6,739 nucleotides of DNA, taken from positions 4,612 to 11,350 of the forward strand of contig JADDQT010000042.1 in the NCBI GenBank assembly GCA_016781225.1, given 5' to 3'. Position 1 is the stretch's first letter, and every line of letters begins with the position of its first letter. The notes under the pieces are model-generated. The model did not search any database. It saw only the letters and a list, made by a program, of their open reading frames with translations, and had not been told where the DNA came from. The DNA is from Actinomycetota bacterium (GTDB taxonomy: Bacteria; Actinomycetota; Acidimicrobiia; Acidimicrobiales; GCA-2861595). This document shows, piece after piece, positions 1 to 6,096 of the stretch. The translations under genes were made by a program, and so were the position numbers.

Positions 1-1232
1 ATGCTGTCCGCCACCCGCTGGTGCTGGTGGGCCAGGTAGCAGCGGGCCCGCTCGGACACCGTCCTCACCCGGTCCTCGATGTCGGCCAGTGTGTTCTCGT
101 CCGCCTCCGACCGCTGCAGGGTGTCGAAGAGCTCGGCCAGTGCCAGCCCGTCCTGCTTGCACGGCGTGCACTGGCCGCAGGACTCCACGGCCAGGAAGTG
201 GGACACGCCCCGGGCCACGGCGGCGGGGTCGGTGCTGTCGTCGAAGACTATGAACCCGCCCGTGCCGAGCCCGCTGCCGGCCTCCTCCATCCCCTCGTAG
301 CTGACGGGCGTGTCCAGAGCCGACCCCGGAAGCAGCGGGGTGGCCACGCCCGACATCACGGCCATCACCTCGCGCCCGGACAGCGGGCCGCCTCCGATGG
401 TGTCGATCACCTCCCCGAGCGGTGTGCCCATTGGAAACTCGGCCACCCCGTGGCGGCGGGTATGACCGGTGACCGTGCAGACGATGGTGCCGGTGGACTG
501 CTCGGTGCCCACGGCGCGGAACCAGTCGGCTCCCTCGGCGAGGATGGCGGCCGCGTTGGCGAAGGTCTCGGCGTTGTTGACGAGCGCCGGGGGCATGAGC
601 TCGGCGTCGGGGCCGGCCATCTCCACGTTGGACGCCGCAGAGGCGACGGCGGTGCCGGTCTCGTCGACGCCGTGGCGGAAAGGGGGTGCGACGCGGGGGA
701 AGGGCGGGCGCCCGGCGACGACCTCGAGCATCGCCGTCTCCTCGCCGAAGAGGTACTCGCTCGGCCCTTCGACTACGAACAGGTCCACGCCGTCGGACCA
801 GCCCGCGGCCCGCACCTCGTCCATCGCCGCCCGCATCCGGGCGATCTCCCGGCCGAACGACGCCTTCAGGGCCACGACCACGCCGTCGGAGCCCACAGTG
901 GCCGCCGCCGCCAGCGCCCCCTCCAGCACCTGGTAGGGGTTGGACCGGACGATGGCCCGGTCCTTGAACGTGCCCGGCTCCCCTTCGGCGGCGTTCACCA
1001 CCACGGTGGCCGGCATGGCGGGCGAGAGGTTCTCGGCCACCGTGCGCCACTTGCGCCCGGTGGGGAACCCGGCGCCACCCCGGCCTCGGAGCCCGGCCGC
1101 CTCGAGGTCCTCGATGACGCCCGTCGGCCCCAGGCGCTTGGCGGCGTCGAGTCCGCGGCCGCCTCCATGGCGCACGTAGTCGTCCAGTGTGGCCACTGGC
1201 TCGGTGGCGAGGACCCTCGACTCGGTCGGCAT
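1..1232 (-). CDS. NuoF-like NADH-binding flavoprotein (Complex I 51-kDa family), C-terminus beyond window
   Basis: Reading the minus strand from ATG at 1232 gives 410 open codons that run off the left edge. Family features occur in order. The Gly-rich FMN/NADH loop GLRGRGGAGFPTGRKW is at residues 47-62. NAAEGEPGTFKDR (80-92) is the counterpart of the NuoF NADEGEPG loop. YLFGEET is at 160-166 and VNNAET at 218-223. An SLBB-type segment covers about 250-330. The 4Fe-4S motif CGQCTPC (Cys352, Cys355, Cys358) is followed by a fourth cysteine, Cys398. By family, the protein oxidises NAD(P)H through FMN and passes electrons to a cluster. No nuoE or nuoG is visible here, so it looks like a stand-alone actinobacterial NuoF-type subunit, perhaps paired with a ferredoxin; that partner is inference. 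NuoF proteins are about 430 residues, so only a short tail should be missing. The first Asp of the FMN loop is Ala. The start is supported by where homology begins. No good ribosome binding site is seen: GGGAAGG lies about 17 bases upstream. It is divergent from the small basic gene at 1323. Confidence 0.9.
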   Translation of the reverse strand, partial: MPTESRVLATEPVATLDDYVRHGGGRGLDAAKRLGPTGVIEDLEAAGLRGRGGAGFPTGRKWRTVAENLSPAMPATVVVNAAEGEPGTFKDRAIVRSNPYQVLEGALAAAATVGSDGVVVALKASFGREIARMRAAMDEVRAAGWSDGVDLFVVEGPSEYLFGEETAMLEVVAGRPPFPRVAPPFRHGVDETGTAVASAASNVEMAGPDAELMPPALVNNAETFANAAAILAEGADWFRAVGTEQSTGTIVCTVTGHTRRHGVAEFPMGTPLGEVIDTIGGGPLSGREVMAVMSGVATPLLPGSALDTPVSYEGMEEAGSGLGTGGFIVFDDSTDPAAVARGVSHFLAVESCGQCTPCKQDGLALAELFDTLQRSEADENTLADIEDRVRTVSERARCYLAHQHQRVADS

Positions 1233-1309
1233 TGGCCGCCATCTTGTTGCCTTCCCGCCCTCCACGCCAGGTCGACGCTCCACCTCGGCGCTGGATCCCC
1301 CGCGGCCGT

Positions 1310-1315
1310 TAGGAT
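1310..1315 (+). promoter_or_regulatory. Candidate -10 box (TAGGAT) for a leaderless or near-leaderless transcript
   Basis: TAGGAT fits the actinobacterial TAnnnT -10 pattern and ends 7 bases before the ATG at 1323. That spacing would put the transcription start on or next to the start codon. The same stretch contains AGGA, which lies 8 bases before the same ATG and could instead act as a Shine-Dalgarno sequence. No convincing -35 box is present. Confidence 0.4.
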
Positions 1316-1322
1316 GAGCCCA

Positions 1323-1448
1323 ATGGGCAGGGGAGACCGCTCGAAGGTCCGCTGGCGGAACGACAGGGTCAAGAAGAAGAAGGCGCGGGATCGTCGCCCG
1401 CCCGCGTCCAACGAAGTGGCCCAGGAGGACGCCGACAGCCCCAGCTGA
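1323..1448 (+). CDS. Small, highly basic hypothetical protein (41 aa)
   Basis: The ATG at 1323 opens a 41-residue reading frame starting MGRGDRSKVRWRNDRVKKKK and ending in an acidic stretch, EVAQEDADSPS. The N-terminal half is almost wholly Lys/Arg/Asp/Trp with a run of four lysines at 18-21. That composition suggests RNA, ribosome or nucleic-acid binding. The opening MGRGDR/MGKGDR is reminiscent of the small ribosomal protein bS31 (Thx), but the rest does not match it, so I assign no function. The gene was picked because it has promoter or SD signals just upstream and fills the only gap between the NuoF-like gene and the transpeptidase gene. An in-frame ATG at 1314 would add three residues but overlaps the -10/SD-like bases. 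A much longer open frame running in from position 21 is antisense noise over the NuoF-like gene. Confidence 0.6.
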   Translation: MGRGDRSKVRWRNDRVKKKKARDRRPPASNEVAQEDADSPS

Positions 1449-1481
1449 GCCGGCACCTGAGCCGCCTGGTAGTTCACCTAC

Positions 1482-1495
1482 GCGACAGATGTCGC
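1482..1495. repeat. 14-bp interrupted palindrome, possible operator
   Basis: GCGACA-GA-TGTCGC has perfect 6-bp arms around a 2-base centre. It lies 34 bases after the small basic gene and about 50 bases upstream of the -10-like box for the transpeptidase gene. Size and symmetry fit a dimeric regulator site, but I recognise no specific family motif, and short palindromes arise by chance in GC-rich DNA. Confidence 0.25.
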
Positions 1496-1525
1496 ATGAA
1501 GTCGAGGAATGCCCAAACTCTGTGG

Positions 1526-1545
1526 CGGGTAGGGCCGCCTACCCG
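1526..1545. repeat. Perfect hairpin (8-bp stem, 4-base loop): terminator or operator
   Basis: CGGGTAGG (1526-1533), loop GCCG and CCTACCCG (1538-1545) form a perfect GC-rich stem-loop. No U-tract follows. It could end the transcript of the small basic gene, as U-less terminators are common in actinobacteria. It also abuts the TAAGAT box at 1547 and would occupy the promoter spacer/-35 area, so a regulator-binding role is equally possible. Confidence 0.45.
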
Positions 1546-1546
1546 G

Positions 1547-1552
1547 TAAGAT
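1547..1552 (+). promoter_or_regulatory. Candidate -10 box (TAAGAT) for the L,D-transpeptidase gene
   Basis: GGTAAGAT contains a good TAnnnT box in a GC-rich background. The implied transcription start near 1559-1560 leaves a leader of about 45 bases before the ATG at 1605. The bases 17-18 upstream are G-rich and do not resemble TTGACA. The leader is pyrimidine-rich and lacks a Shine-Dalgarno sequence. Confidence 0.4.
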
Positions 1553-1604
1553 CGCACTTCGTCCGTCTCGGACGCCACCTTCCCCACCTCTCACACCTTC
1601 AGTC

Positions 1605-2846
1605 ATGCACCCAGCCGTCGCTGACGTCCTCGAGCCCGTAGCCTCCGCACCGAAGGATCTGGGCCCCCCAGCTCCTCCTCCGGAGCCTCGCCGCCGCGCC
1701 CTGCGGTGGGTCCTGATCGGAGGGCTGACGCTGCTGGTACTCCTGGGCGGGGTAGTGGGTGCCGCCTACGCCTACGACCAGAACACCGACGGCCGGTTCC
1801 TGCCCGGCGTGCGGGTGGCCGACGTGGACGTGGAGGGCCAGCGCCCAGCAGAGGTGATCGCCAACGTCGACGCCCGCTTCCGGGCCGAGGGCAGCAAGCA
1901 GATCCCGGTAACCGTCGCCGGCGCCAAGGCCAAGGCCAGCCCGAGTCTCGAGGAGCTGGGCCTGCGGGCCGACACCGCCGCCGTGGTCGCCCGCGCCGAG
2001 GCCGACGAGCGGTCCATGGGAATGGTGAAGCGGGTGCGGCACCGCCTGTTGGCCAAGCCCGTCGACCGCAGCTACCCCGTGCGCTTCCGCCTCGACCCGA
2101 GCCGGGCCACGGCCATCATGTCCAAGCTGGCCAAGGACGTGGACCGCAAGCCCGAGGACGCGCGGATCGACACCAGCAGCGGGCTTGTCAACATCGTGCC
2201 TTCGGTGCCCGGCCAGGCACTCGACCAGAAGGTCGGCGAGAGCAAGCTCATCGAGCTCGGCGAGCGGTTGGCCAACGGTGAGGTGCCCGCCACCGACGCC
2301 AGCGCCGCCGCAGGAGTCGAGGTGCCCGTGCAGACCATCCAGCCCAAGGTCTCCACCTTCGCCGACGTCATCCTCATCCGCACGAACGAGAACAAGCTCT
2401 ACCACTACGAGAACGGCGCCCTGGCCAAGACGTACACCGTCGCCACCGGGACTGCCCAGTACCCCACGCCCAAGGGCCGGTTCCAGATCGTCCTTAAGCG
2501 CTTCCGTCCCACCTGGGTCAACCCCGATCCCGGTGGTTGGGGGGCCAGCCTGCCCGCCAGCATCCCGCCCGGCCCGGGGAACCCGCTCGGTACCCGCGCC
2601 CTCAACCTCAACTCCCCGGGCATCCGCATCCACGGCACTTCCAACGTGGCCTCGCTGGGCACCGCCGCCTCCCACGGGTGCATCCGCATGTCGATCCCCG
2701 AGTCGGAGGCCTTGTTCGACCGGGTGGAGCAGGGGACGCCGGTCATCATCATCCCCGGTCCAGGAGTACCCAAGCCGCCCCCGGCCCCGGCGGCACCGAG
2801 CAGCACGTTCAACCCCATCGCCCCCATCGACCTCGAGGCGGGCTGA
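1605..2846 (+). CDS. Membrane-anchored L,D-transpeptidase (YkuD) with PG_binding_4-like domains
   Basis: This 413-residue protein has a short Pro/Arg-rich cytoplasmic tail (1-33), one hydrophobic helix at about 34-56 acting as a signal anchor, and an extracytoplasmic remainder. Residues about 64-140 (RFLPGVRVADVDVEGQRPAE, then SLEELGL) and about 156-246 resemble two PG_binding_4/VanW-associated modules. The C-terminal YkuD domain (about 253-384) carries TPKGRF, RIHGT with His343, and the catalytic signature SHGCIRM with His357, Cys359 and Arg361. By family it makes 3-3 cross-links in peptidoglycan or attaches proteins to it, working outside the membrane through the cysteine thiol; it is expected to be carbapenem-sensitive. 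A Pro/Ala-rich tail (about 389-413) ends the protein. The ATG at 1605 places the anchor normally, but no Shine-Dalgarno is visible. The whole reverse strand here is also open (1599-2858), which I take as a high-GC shadow. YkuD assignment is firm; the exact reaction is inferred. Confidence 0.93.
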   Translation: MHPAVADVLEPVASAPKDLGPPAPPPEPRRRALRWVLIGGLTLLVLLGGVVGAAYAYDQNTDGRFLPGVRVADVDVEGQRPAEVIANVDARFRAEGSKQIPVTVAGAKAKASPSLEELGLRADTAAVVARAEADERSMGMVKRVRHRLLAKPVDRSYPVRFRLDPSRATAIMSKLAKDVDRKPEDARIDTSSGLVNIVPSVPGQALDQKVGESKLIELGERLANGEVPATDASAAAGVEVPVQTIQPKVSTFADVILIRTNENKLYHYENGALAKTYTVATGTAQYPTPKGRFQIVLKRFRPTWVNPDPGGWGASLPASIPPGPGNPLGTRALNLNSPGIRIHGTSNVASLGTAASHGCIRMSIPESEALFDRVEQGTPVIIIPGPGVPKPPPAPAAPSSTFNPIAPIDLEAG

Positions 2847-2875
2847 GGGCTCGAGCATCCGCTGACCCCCGCTGA

Positions 2876-2892
2876 CGAGCTCCAGCAGCTCG
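2876..2892. terminator. Weak hairpin after the transpeptidase gene
   Basis: CGAGCT, a 5-base loop and AGCTCG form a 6-bp stem 29 bases after the stop codon. There is no U-tract. It sits between the transpeptidase gene and the next promoter-like box, so termination is plausible but unproven. Confidence 0.25.
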
Positions 2893-2918
2893 GGCGGCCA
2901 CGATCATCGCCGCTTTGG

Positions 2919-2924
2919 TATGGT
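2919..2924 (+). promoter_or_regulatory. Candidate -10 box (TATGGT) for the TreT-like gene
   Basis: TATGGT is a good TAnnnT box in a relatively AT-rich patch (TTTGGTATGGT). The implied transcription start near 2931 would give a leader of only about 15 bases containing GGAGG. Confidence 0.45.
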
Positions 2925-2932
2925 CCGCCGCT

Positions 2933-2937
2933 GGAGG
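2933..2937 (+). promoter_or_regulatory. Shine-Dalgarno GGAGG deciding the start at 2946
   Basis: GGAGG lies 8 bases before the ATG at 2946. It is the best ribosome binding site in the window and favours this start over the in-frame ATG at 3030. Confidence 0.6.
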
Positions 2938-2945
2938 CTCACGCC

Positions 2946-4469
2946 ATGTCATCGTTGTTCGGCCAATCTCCCTGGGAGCGAGCCGGCTCACCCAGCCCTG
3001 TTCTAAGAGAAGGACACGGTCACGGACACATGATCACGGTCAGCGAAGTAGAGGTTCCCGAGCTTCCGTTGCAGCGGCTCGAGTCGGTCATCGGCGTGGA
3101 CCGCATGAAGCGGCTGATGAGCGCCGCCGACTCCGCCCAGCACCTGTTCGCCGGGCGCACGCTCTGGAACGTGAACTCCACCGCCACCGGCGGCGGGGTG
3201 GCCGAGATGCTCCAGGTGCTGGTGGGCTACACCCGCAGCGCGGGCATCGGGGTGAGGTGGGCGGTCATCGCCGGTGACCCCGAGTTCTTCGCCATCACAA
3301 AGCGCATCCACAACCAGATACACGGTGATCCCGGCGACGGCGGCGCCTTGGACACCGCCCAGGCAGCTCATTACACCGAGGTGACCTCGGCCAACGCACG
3401 GATGCTTCTGGAGCGCGTGCGCAGCGAGGACGTGGTGCTCCTCCACGACCCGCAGACCGCCGGCCTGGTGCCGGCTCTCCGGGCCGCCGGGGCCAAGGTC
3501 GTGTGGCGGTGCCACATCGGCAGCGACCTGGAGAACCGATACACGCAGGCGGCATGGAGCTTCCTACGGCCACACCTGGCGGGGGCCGACGCCATGGTCT
3601 TCTCCCGGGCGGAGTACGTACCCCCCTGGTTGCGCGACGGGAGCGTCTCCATCATCCATCCGTCCATCGACCCGTTCTCGCCCAAGAACCAGGAGCTCGA
3701 CGACAAGACGGTGAAGGCCATCCTGGTCCGGGCCGGGCTGCTGGCCGGGAACAAGGGATCGTCGCCGGCCACCTTCACCCGCCGGGACGGCTCCACCGGC
3801 CAGATACTCCGTCCGGCCGACATCGTGCGGGCCGGGCCCCCGCCGGATCCGGGGGCGCCCATGGTGCTCCAGGTGTCGCGCTGGGACCGGCTGAAGGACA
3901 TGATCGGTGTGATGAAGGGATTTGCCGCCCACGCCGCAAGCCCCCACGTCGGCAAGGGCGACGCCAACCTCGCCCTAGTCGGTCCACGCGTGGCCGGCGT
4001 GGCGGACGACCCCGAGGGCGGCGAGGTCCTGGCCGAGTGCGTCGACGCGTGGCAGATGCTCCCCACCGAGATCCGTGAGCGCATCCAGCTGGTGTGCCTG
4101 CCCATGGACGACGTGGACGAGAATGCAGTCATCGTGAACGCCGTCCAGCGTCACGCACAGATCATCACCCAGAAGAGCCTGGCCGAGGGCTTCGGGCTCA
4201 CGGTGGCCGAGGGCATGTGGAAGGGACGGCCGTTGGTCGGCTCGGCCGTGGGCGGCATCCAGGACCAGGTGACCAACGAGTGCGGCATCCTGCTCGAGGA
4301 CCCCTTCGACCTCGACACCTTCGGGCGGGGTCTGGCCCGCCTCCTCGACGATCCCGAGGAGGCCCAGCGGCTCGGGGCCAACGCCCGCCAGCGCGTGCAG
4401 GAGAACTTCGTCGGCGACCGTCACCTCCTCGAGTACGCAGAGCTGTTCGAGGCCGTGGTCGGCGCCTGA
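2946..4469 (+). CDS. treT: TreT-like trehalose synthase, GT4 family glycosyltransferase
   Basis: The 507-residue protein matches the TreT-type GT-B enzymes through its length. The N-terminal Rossmann half has WNVNSTATGGGVAEML (74-89), TKRIHNQIHG (118-127), LLHDPQTAGL (165-174), WRCHIG (187-192) and PSIDPFSPKN (239-248). The C-terminal half has VLQVSRWDRLKD (307-318), a nucleotide-sugar phosphate-binding segment, and the GT4 EX7E signature in QKSLAEGFGLTVAE with Glu414 and Glu422. TreT transfers glucose from ADP- or UDP-glucose to glucose, giving trehalose; the reaction is reversible. It should be cytosolic. galU follows after 38 bases on the same strand and could supply UDP-glucose. The segment at about 262-304, between the two halves, is longer than I recall for archaeal TreT. 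The first 28 residues (with GHGHGH at 23-28) do not look like family sequence, so translation could instead start at ATG 3030, but GGAGG at good spacing supports 2946. Family is firm; substrate is inferred. Confidence 0.85.
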   Translation: MSSLFGQSPWERAGSPSPVLREGHGHGHMITVSEVEVPELPLQRLESVIGVDRMKRLMSAADSAQHLFAGRTLWNVNSTATGGGVAEMLQVLVGYTRSAGIGVRWAVIAGDPEFFAITKRIHNQIHGDPGDGGALDTAQAAHYTEVTSANARMLLERVRSEDVVLLHDPQTAGLVPALRAAGAKVVWRCHIGSDLENRYTQAAWSFLRPHLAGADAMVFSRAEYVPPWLRDGSVSIIHPSIDPFSPKNQELDDKTVKAILVRAGLLAGNKGSSPATFTRRDGSTGQILRPADIVRAGPPPDPGAPMVLQVSRWDRLKDMIGVMKGFAAHAASPHVGKGDANLALVGPRVAGVADDPEGGEVLAECVDAWQMLPTEIRERIQLVCLPMDDVDENAVIVNAVQRHAQIITQKSLAEGFGLTVAEGMWKGRPLVGSAVGGIQDQVTNECGILLEDPFDLDTFGRGLARLLDDPEEAQRLGANARQRVQENFVGDRHLLEYAELFEAVVGA

Positions 4470-4507
4470 GCGAGCGCCGGCGGCTCACCCAGCGACAGCA
4501 CTCTTCG

Positions 4508-5395
4508 ATGACGGTCCGCAAGGCAGTGATACCCGCCGCGGGGCTCGGCACGCGTTTCCTGCCGGCCACCAAGTCCACGCCCAAGGAGATGCTCCCGGTG
4601 GTCGACAAGCCCGCCATCCAGCTGGTGGTGGAGGAGGCGGTGCGGGCCGGGATCGAGGACGTCCTCATCATCTCGGGCCGGGGCAAGCGAAGCGTTGAGG
4701 ACCACTTCGACCGCAGCGACGAGCTCGAGCACCTTCTGGAGCGCACCGGGAAGTTCGACCAGCTGAAGATGGTCCAGGCCATCGCCACCATGGCCAACGT
4801 CCACTACGTGCGCCAGGGGGAGGCCAAGGGGCTGGGCCACGCGGTGTCGGTGGCCCGTTGGCACGTGGGGGACGAGCCCTTCGCCGTGCTGCTCCCCGAC
4901 GACATCATGCACGAGCAGTCCCCGGTGCTCAACGAGATGCTGGCCGCGCACGAGCGCCTCGGGGAGTCGGTGATCGCCCTCAAGGCCGTCGCCCCGAGCG
5001 AGATCTCCTCGTACGGCTGCCCCCAAGTGGAGGACGCCGGTGACGACGCCGGCGACAACGTGGTGCGAATCACCGCCATCGTCGAGAAGCCGCCCGCGGC
5101 CCTGGCACCGTCGAACCTGGCGGTGATGGGCCGCTACGTGTTCACCGCGGACATCTTCGACGCCCTGGAGAGGATCCAGCCGGGCAAGGGGGGCGAGCTC
5201 CAGCTCACCGACGCCGTCGGCCTGCTGCTCGGGGAGCGGACGGTCTACGGCTACACGTTCGAGAAGGGCCGATACGACATCGGCAACAAGGACGACTACC
5301 TGCGGGCGGTCGTGGAGCTGGCGCTGGAGCGTGAGGACCTGGGACCGCCCTTTCGTGCCTTTCTCGCCGATCTGGCCCGACGAGAGGCGCTCTAA
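4508..5395 (+). CDS. galU: UTP--glucose-1-phosphate uridylyltransferase GalU
   Basis: The protein has 295 residues, the normal GalU length. It opens with the nucleotidyltransferase signature AAGLGTRFLPATKSTPKEML (10-29) followed by PVVDKPAIQ, where Arg16 and Lys26 are the expected catalytic/binding residues. QGEAKGLGHAV (103-113), LLPDDI (128-133), VEKP (192-195), GELQLTDA (229-236) and YDIGNK (256-261) complete the family pattern. It makes UDP-glucose from UTP and glucose-1-phosphate in the cytoplasm, feeding glycan, trehalose and envelope-sugar synthesis. ATG 4508 is chosen because homology begins at once. Open frame continues upstream to 4094 but overlaps the previous gene. No Shine-Dalgarno or promoter box is visible in the 38-base gap, so co-transcription with the TreT-like gene is likely. 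moaC starts 55 bases downstream. Confidence 0.96.
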   Translation: MTVRKAVIPAAGLGTRFLPATKSTPKEMLPVVDKPAIQLVVEEAVRAGIEDVLIISGRGKRSVEDHFDRSDELEHLLERTGKFDQLKMVQAIATMANVHYVRQGEAKGLGHAVSVARWHVGDEPFAVLLPDDIMHEQSPVLNEMLAAHERLGESVIALKAVAPSEISSYGCPQVEDAGDDAGDNVVRITAIVEKPPAALAPSNLAVMGRYVFTADIFDALERIQPGKGGELQLTDAVGLLLGERTVYGYTFEKGRYDIGNKDDYLRAVVELALEREDLGPPFRAFLADLARREAL

Positions 5396-5436
5396 GGGCA
5401 GAGGGTCTGTGGACGTCCCCTCAGGCGTGCCGGCCC

Positions 5437-5442
5437 TACACT
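5437..5442 (+). promoter_or_regulatory. Candidate -10 box (TACACT) for leaderless moaC
   Basis: TACACT fits TAnnnT and ends 8 bases before the moaC ATG at 5451, the geometry of actinobacterial leaderless transcripts. No Shine-Dalgarno sequence lies in front of the ATG, which fits this reading. It would give moaC its own transcription start separate from galU. Confidence 0.5.
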
Positions 5443-5450
5443 TGACGACG

Positions 5451-5984
5451 ATGTCTGACCGCCGCCTCACCCACCTGGACCCGCTCGGGCGAGCCCGGAT
5501 GGTGGACGTGACCCCGAAGGAGCCCACTCATCGACGGGCCATGGCCCGTTGCAGGGTCTACATGCTGCCCGAGACCACGGCCATGGTGGCCAGCAATGCC
5601 GTGTCCAAGGGTGACGTCCTGGGTGTGGCACGGGTGGCGGGGATCCAGGCGGCCAAGCGCACCCCCGACCTGTTGCCGCTGTGCCACCAGCTCACGGTGG
5701 GGTCGGTGTACGTCAACTTCACCCTGGCCGACGACCACGTGGAGGTCGAATCCCAGGTGGAGACGGTGGACCGCACCGGAGTCGAGATGGAGGCTCTCAC
5801 CGCCTGCTCGGTGGCTGCACTCACCATCTACGACATGTGCAAGTCGACCGACCGTTCCATGGTGATCGGTGAGCTGGCCCTGTGGGAGAAGACGGGCGGC
5901 CGATCGGGCATCTGGCGCCGCCCGTCAGCCAACGGCCCCGGCGCCGGTGACTCGGATCCGGTGGCGAAGCCGGCCCAGACGTAG
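5451..5984 (+). CDS. moaC: Cyclic pyranopterin monophosphate synthase MoaC
   Basis: The 177-residue protein is a clear MoaC. It begins MSDRRLTHLDPLGRARMVDV, then SKGD (52-55, Lys53), AGIQAAKRTPDLLPLCH (63-79, His79), TGVEMEALTACSVAALTIYD (109-128) and DMCK with Asp128 and Lys131. These Lys, His, Asp and Lys residues correspond to the catalytic set of E. coli MoaC. It converts the MoaA product, 3',8-cyclo-7,8-dihydro-GTP, into cyclic pyranopterin monophosphate in molybdenum cofactor synthesis. The protein is a cytosolic hexamer in the family. The last 20 or so residues (PSANGPGAGDSDPVAKPAQT) are a low-complexity tail beyond the usual end. The ATG at 5451 matches the family N-terminus; the frame stays open further upstream into galU but that is not family sequence. 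No moaA, moeA/glp or other cofactor gene is present in the window. Confidence 0.96.
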   Translation: MSDRRLTHLDPLGRARMVDVTPKEPTHRRAMARCRVYMLPETTAMVASNAVSKGDVLGVARVAGIQAAKRTPDLLPLCHQLTVGSVYVNFTLADDHVEVESQVETVDRTGVEMEALTACSVAALTIYDMCKSTDRSMVIGELALWEKTGGRSGIWRRPSANGPGAGDSDPVAKPAQT

Positions 5985-5995
5985 TAGCAAATAGG

Positions 5996-6014
5996 CGGGT
6001 TGCCCCTGAACCCG
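5996..6014. terminator. Weak hairpin after moaC
   Basis: CGGGTT, a 7-base loop and AACCCG form a 6-bp stem starting 12 bases after the moaC stop. No U-tract follows. It could be a weak terminator or an mRNA-end structure. Confidence 0.3.
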
Positions 6015-6059
6015 GTTGCCTTCCCCGGCGGTATCCACCGCTCGCAGCCAGCGGCACGT

Positions 6060-6065
6060 TACGGT
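6060..6065 (+). promoter_or_regulatory. Candidate -10 box (TACGGT) for the SepX/GlpR-like gene
   Basis: TACGGT fits TAnnnT and would start transcription near 6072, giving a leader of about 25 bases that contains the purine-rich AAGGTAGG and GAGGAG stretches (6079-6094). No -35 box is recognised. Confidence 0.35.
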
Positions 6066-6096
6066 CCCCGAGTCACAGAAGGTAGGTCGAGGAGCG

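Noticed and set aside
21..1448. Long plus-strand open frame of 475 codons
   Set aside because: It is antisense to the NuoF-like gene, has no recognisable domains and is rich in Gly/Arg/His as expected for a GC-rich shadow. Only its last 41 codons look like a real gene with its own start.
995..1477. Minus-strand frame of 160 codons overlapping the start of the NuoF-like gene
   Set aside because: It is in a different frame from the NuoF-like protein, overlaps it heavily and has no recognisable content.
1599..2858. Minus-strand open frame of 419 codons opposite the transpeptidase gene
   Set aside because: It has low-complexity Gly/Val/Asp/His composition and no motifs, and the plus strand carries an unmistakable YkuD enzyme. 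High GC keeps the antisense frame open.
4467..4487. Short TGAGC/GCTCA inverted repeat over the stop codon of the TreT-like gene
   Set aside because: A 5-bp stem with an 11-base loop is too weak to call in GC-rich DNA, and no U-tract follows.
4421..5527. Minus-strand open frame of 368 codons opposite galU
   Set aside because: It is a shadow of galU: no family motif and composition typical of antisense high-GC frames.
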